Part shown: positions 61,682 through 64,000 of the stretch, piece by piece | Layout: every line of letters begins with the position of its first letter | Position numbering within the stretch: the stretch's first letter is position 1 | Assembly (NCBI GenBank): GCA_020026195.1 | Contig: JAHHQW010000001.1 | Coordinates: forward strand, 1-64,000 | Direction: 5' to 3' | From: Prevotella sp. | GTDB taxonomy: Bacteria; Bacteroidota; Bacteroidia; Bacteroidales; Bacteroidaceae | Length of the DNA: 64,000 bases | Program-made: the position numbers and the translations under genes | The notes under the pieces: generated by a model | Databases searched by the model: none | What the model was told of the DNA's origin: nothing | The model's input: the letters and a program-made list of their open reading frames with translations, nothing else

Positions 61682-63259
61682 TTAAAACAGTGGTTTGTTT
61701 GCACATGCGTTAGGCGCACGTATCTTTATCGCTCTTGCAACGGTAGGCGCTATATAACTTACACTGACAGGCTCGCCAATGACCTCAGGATTTATTCCAC
61801 AGCCATAGAACACCATCGGAAATGGTACAAAAGAAGCTCTGGATATGTGTGTTTTGAATGTTTCTTCATTATATATCTTCCATCCGGGTGCCACTTCAAC
61901 GATTATGTCACCACTACAAAGTGGATTATATCCGTTACGGATTTCCATTCCTCCATAAACTTCTGATGCCAAGATTTGTTTTCCGGTAACAACATCCTTC
62001 ACACCTTCGCTTATCATAAGGAAGTCTTTAGCCTTATCCAGTGCGCTGTTAAAATCTATCTTTGACTGTTCGAAAAGTTCTCTGTTAAGATAGATGTGAT
62101 TACGGTAAAAAGCTTCTACATAACGACCCTTACCATACTTTGCGCCAAAATAAAGGCTGAGAAAATTTGCAGTACGGTTTATATAAAATGTACCTGAAGG
62201 TATTCCGTATGCTTTAGTTTCGGTTTCTTCTTCATCAATATATCCCGTACCTGTAAGCACGTACATAACGTGCTCGTTACCAACAATATTATCGATCTTT
62301 TCTATAAGCCTCGATATATATCCGTCAAGACGGAGGTAAGTATCTTGAAGTTCTCGGATTCTGTTCTCGTCACTACTACTGCCATCCTTAAACATTCCGG
62401 CATAAAAAGTCACAGACAGCATATCCGTTACATCATCAAAACCTAATGCAGAGTTCTTTATGCATGCCTCTGCCATATCCTCAACGGCATCATTTACAAG
62501 TGCACTCGTTTTGAAATCACGATACTTGTTATCTCCAGCAAATCTGTGAGAGAACTTACCTATTGAGTTGTCGTTCATGAAATAGCTGTGTGAACCTGAC
62601 AGTACGTTCAGAGGCTGCCATTTCATTGTTTCGATCTTAATTTCCGGTGATGACGTCTCATTATACAGCTTAAGCCATGAAGGTGCTTTCTTATAATAAT
62701 AAGATGATGTACACCATTTACCACTGTTGTCATCAATCCATAGCACTCCATCGGCAGAATGTCCCGCTGTGATTATTGCTGCATCACGAAACGGAGATAC
62801 AGAATATACAAGTGCCTTACCTTCTGTAGCCACCTTGAGTTCATCACTCAGTGTTGATACAGAAAGATATTTGGGCGATGCTGCATCTGTTGTGTAAAAA
62901 CCGGGATAACGATTGTCTTCATCACATTTAACTTCACGGAGAGTTTCTCTTTCAATCCACTCATTTCCAACGATACCATTATAATAAGGTGTAGACCCTG
63001 TCATAATGGACGCAGTTGCAGATGACCTGTCTATAGGTTTGAAGTCGTACGATGCTGCAGTGTAAACCTTTCCGTTATTGAGCAACAATTTAAATCCTTT
63101 GTCACCATACATGGAAGAGAAAGCTTCCATATAGTCTGTACGCAACTGATCGACAACTATATTGACAACCAACTTAGGCGTAGGTTTTATAACCTGCGCC
63201 TTAATACTTCCACTTGCAATCACTGCAAGGATTATGGTCTTTATATATAAATTGTTCAT
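61682..63259 (-). CDS. PafA-like alkaline-phosphatase-fold protein lacking catalytic residues
   Basis: A 525-residue exported protein with a signal peptide (IIILAVIASGSIKAQ-type, 1-22). It aligns with PafA phosphatases along its length (KLVVNIVVDQLRTDY; MTGSTPYYNGIVGNEW; TAGHSADGVLWIDDNSGKW; DTYLRLDGYI; YGCGI). Compared with PafA from memory, only the first metal ligand (Asp37) and Asn99 remain. The nucleophile Thr is Arg78, the Lys/Arg pair is Phe157 and Asp159, the Asp/His ligand pairs read Met289/Gly293 and Thr338/Gly339, and no His stands at the last ligand position. It is probably a pseudo-phosphatase. Its ATG overlaps the stop of the Lnb-like gene (ATGA). Confidence 0.82.
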   Translation of the reverse strand: MNNLYIKTIILAVIASGSIKAQVIKPTPKLVVNIVVDQLRTDYMEAFSSMYGDKGFKLLLNNGKVYTAASYDFKPIDRSSATASIMTGSTPYYNGIVGNEWIERETLREVKCDEDNRYPGFYTTDAASPKYLSVSTLSDELKVATEGKALVYSVSPFRDAAIITAGHSADGVLWIDDNSGKWCTSSYYYKKAPSWLKLYNETSSPEIKIETMKWQPLNVLSGSHSYFMNDNSIGKFSHRFAGDNKYRDFKTSALVNDAVEDMAEACIKNSALGFDDVTDMLSVTFYAGMFKDGSSSDENRIRELQDTYLRLDGYISRLIEKIDNIVGNEHVMYVLTGTGYIDEEETETKAYGIPSGTFYINRTANFLSLYFGAKYGKGRYVEAFYRNHIYLNRELFEQSKIDFNSALDKAKDFLMISEGVKDVVTGKQILASEVYGGMEIRNGYNPLCSGDIIVEVAPGWKIYNEETFKTHISRASFVPFPMVFYGCGINPEVIGEPVSVSYIAPTVARAIKIRAPNACANKPLF

Positions 63260-64000
63260 CTTTCTAAATTCAATTTTCTTTCATAACGCAGATGCAATAC
63301 CGCCCTTATCAGGATAACACCTGCAATCAGAGACATCGAAGTATCAACATCTTGCAAGAAAACAGACGATAATATCATCAGAACACTCATTACCATCCAT
63401 ATCTTCCACCATATACATCTGCGATTCTCTTTCGAAGTTCTGTAAATATTGCGTATGAAAAACAGAGGCAGGGGATTAAGCATTAAAACCATCAGGTTAG
63501 TGCTTGTAGTCGGATGTTGTGAGAAAAACATTATCACTATTATTATTCCGGCTAATCCTGTAACTGTCATCATAACCACATCGAACCATAATGTAATCTT
63601 ATGACGTATGTTTTCATAAAGCAACAACAAAATACATGCCAAAAGGATAATGACAGCACACATAAAAGGTGTTATAGGTAATCCTTCCATCTCCATCTGC
63701 TCACCAGACTGGAGTATCACCTCTGTTGATTTTACTAACGGACGTGTTTCCCCATCCTTTTCTATCACCGCCTTTGCAAAATCATTCATCAGATAACCTG
63801 GCAAGAACTGTCGTTCTTCCGTTGTTGTATTTAAGTCAGCTCCAAATCCCAAAAGAATATCATTTCCTAATCGTGCCCACGGATAACCTTCATTACATTT
63901 ATGAATAAGATCTCTAAAAGACAGATTCCCGACACTCTCTGGATATACGACATTTCCGTCAATAGAGTTTACTATCATGTCACGTGCCATCGTTGAACAA
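63256..64000 (-). CDS. Lnb-like (DUF4105) lipoprotein N-acyltransferase, C-terminal part
   Basis: A partial gene; its start lies beyond the window. The visible 248 residues begin just after a Cys at 63995-63993 (CSTMARDMIVNSIDG), which fits the NCxTxxRD motif of the DUF4105/Lnb periplasmic domain. SFRDLIHKCNEGYPWARLGNDILLGFGAD and ERQFLPGYLMNDFAKAVI are typical of that family. Then come about five membrane spans (from residue 110) and a basic C-terminus. Lnb-type proteins add the third acyl chain to lipoproteins in Bacteroides that lack Lnt. It overlaps the PafA-like gene by four bases. Confidence 0.7.
   Translation of the reverse strand, partial: CSTMARDMIVNSIDGNVVYPESVGNLSFRDLIHKCNEGYPWARLGNDILLGFGADLNTTTEERQFLPGYLMNDFAKAVIEKDGETRPLVKSTEVILQSGEQMEMEGLPITPFMCAVIILLACILLLLYENIRHKITLWFDVVMMTVTGLAGIIIVIMFFSQHPTTSTNLMVLMLNPLPLFFIRNIYRTSKENRRCIWWKIWMVMSVLMILSSVFLQDVDTSMSLIAGVILIRAVLHLRYERKLNLER

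Noticed and set aside
1..64000. CRISPR arrays, tRNA or rRNA genes and intact insertion sequences
   Set aside because: No regularly spaced repeats, no cloverleaf or rRNA-like sequence and no transposase-like protein were found when reading the window.

Overview
The window looks like chromosomal DNA of a Bacteroidota member, most likely a Prevotella-type Bacteroidales. The evidence is sequence-internal. Promoters are of the Bacteroidota sigma-ABfr kind (TAnnTTTG about 20 bases after a TTTG-like box), and Shine-Dalgarno sites are almost absent. There is a complete bat (Bacteroides aerotolerance) operon. SecA and YidC have the lengths usual in the phylum, and many genes belong to families largely confined to it (DUF3078, DUF3256, DUF3822, PCMD, FISUMP-like, Lnb/DUF4105). 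Base composition is even and AT-rich. No rRNA, tRNA, CRISPR array, prophage or intact insertion sequence was seen.

Layout. 1-6.1 kb: a lipoprotein, rmuC, then a PH-domain protein/dacB/MscS operon and an EFR1-type flavodoxin-ferredoxin. 6.1-9 kb: a gene-poor stretch with a candidate small RNA, then DUF3256 and DUF3078. 9-18 kb: pyrG-yidC, a DPP5-like S9 peptidase with an MFS transporter, and UDP-glucose dehydrogenase. 18-24.5 kb: pgk, a FISUMP-like protein with a membrane protein, a RecD/Dda-like helicase, DUF3822 and rsmD. 24.6-29.2 kb: a seven-gene operon of an ABC ATPase, four tandem paralogous membrane proteins sharing an LPxxxxEK-type motif, a YtrA-type GntR regulator and a small beta-barrel protein, behind a promoter that carries a near-perfect operator dyad. 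29.3-39.8 kb: moxR, DUF58, a bat membrane protein, batA, batB, batC, a batD-batE fusion, a PAP2 phosphatase and queA in one long operon.

40-50 kb: a YiiX-like cysteine hydrolase and ridA on back-to-back promoters, a PCMD protein behind a long structured leader, an acyl-ACP thioesterase, a large secreted Ig-like protein, a palindrome-rich intergenic block, a GH20 hexosaminidase, a LuxR-type regulator with a degenerate receiver, a lipoprotein and a histidine phosphatase. 50-64 kb: DUF308, miaA, a DAG-kinase-like protein, recA, carboxynorspermidine synthase, nhaD, an orphan ABC ATPase, secA, a PafA-like protein that has lost nearly all catalytic residues, and the C-terminal part of an Lnb-like lipoprotein N-acyltransferase cut by the window edge.

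Most of the window is housekeeping. The less ordinary items are the four-permease ABC operon with its operator, the pseudo-phosphatase coupled to the Lnb-like gene, the batD-batE fusion, the candidate small RNA near 6.8 kb and the palindromic block near 46.05 kb. All function calls come from reading motifs and recognising families; no database search was possible.
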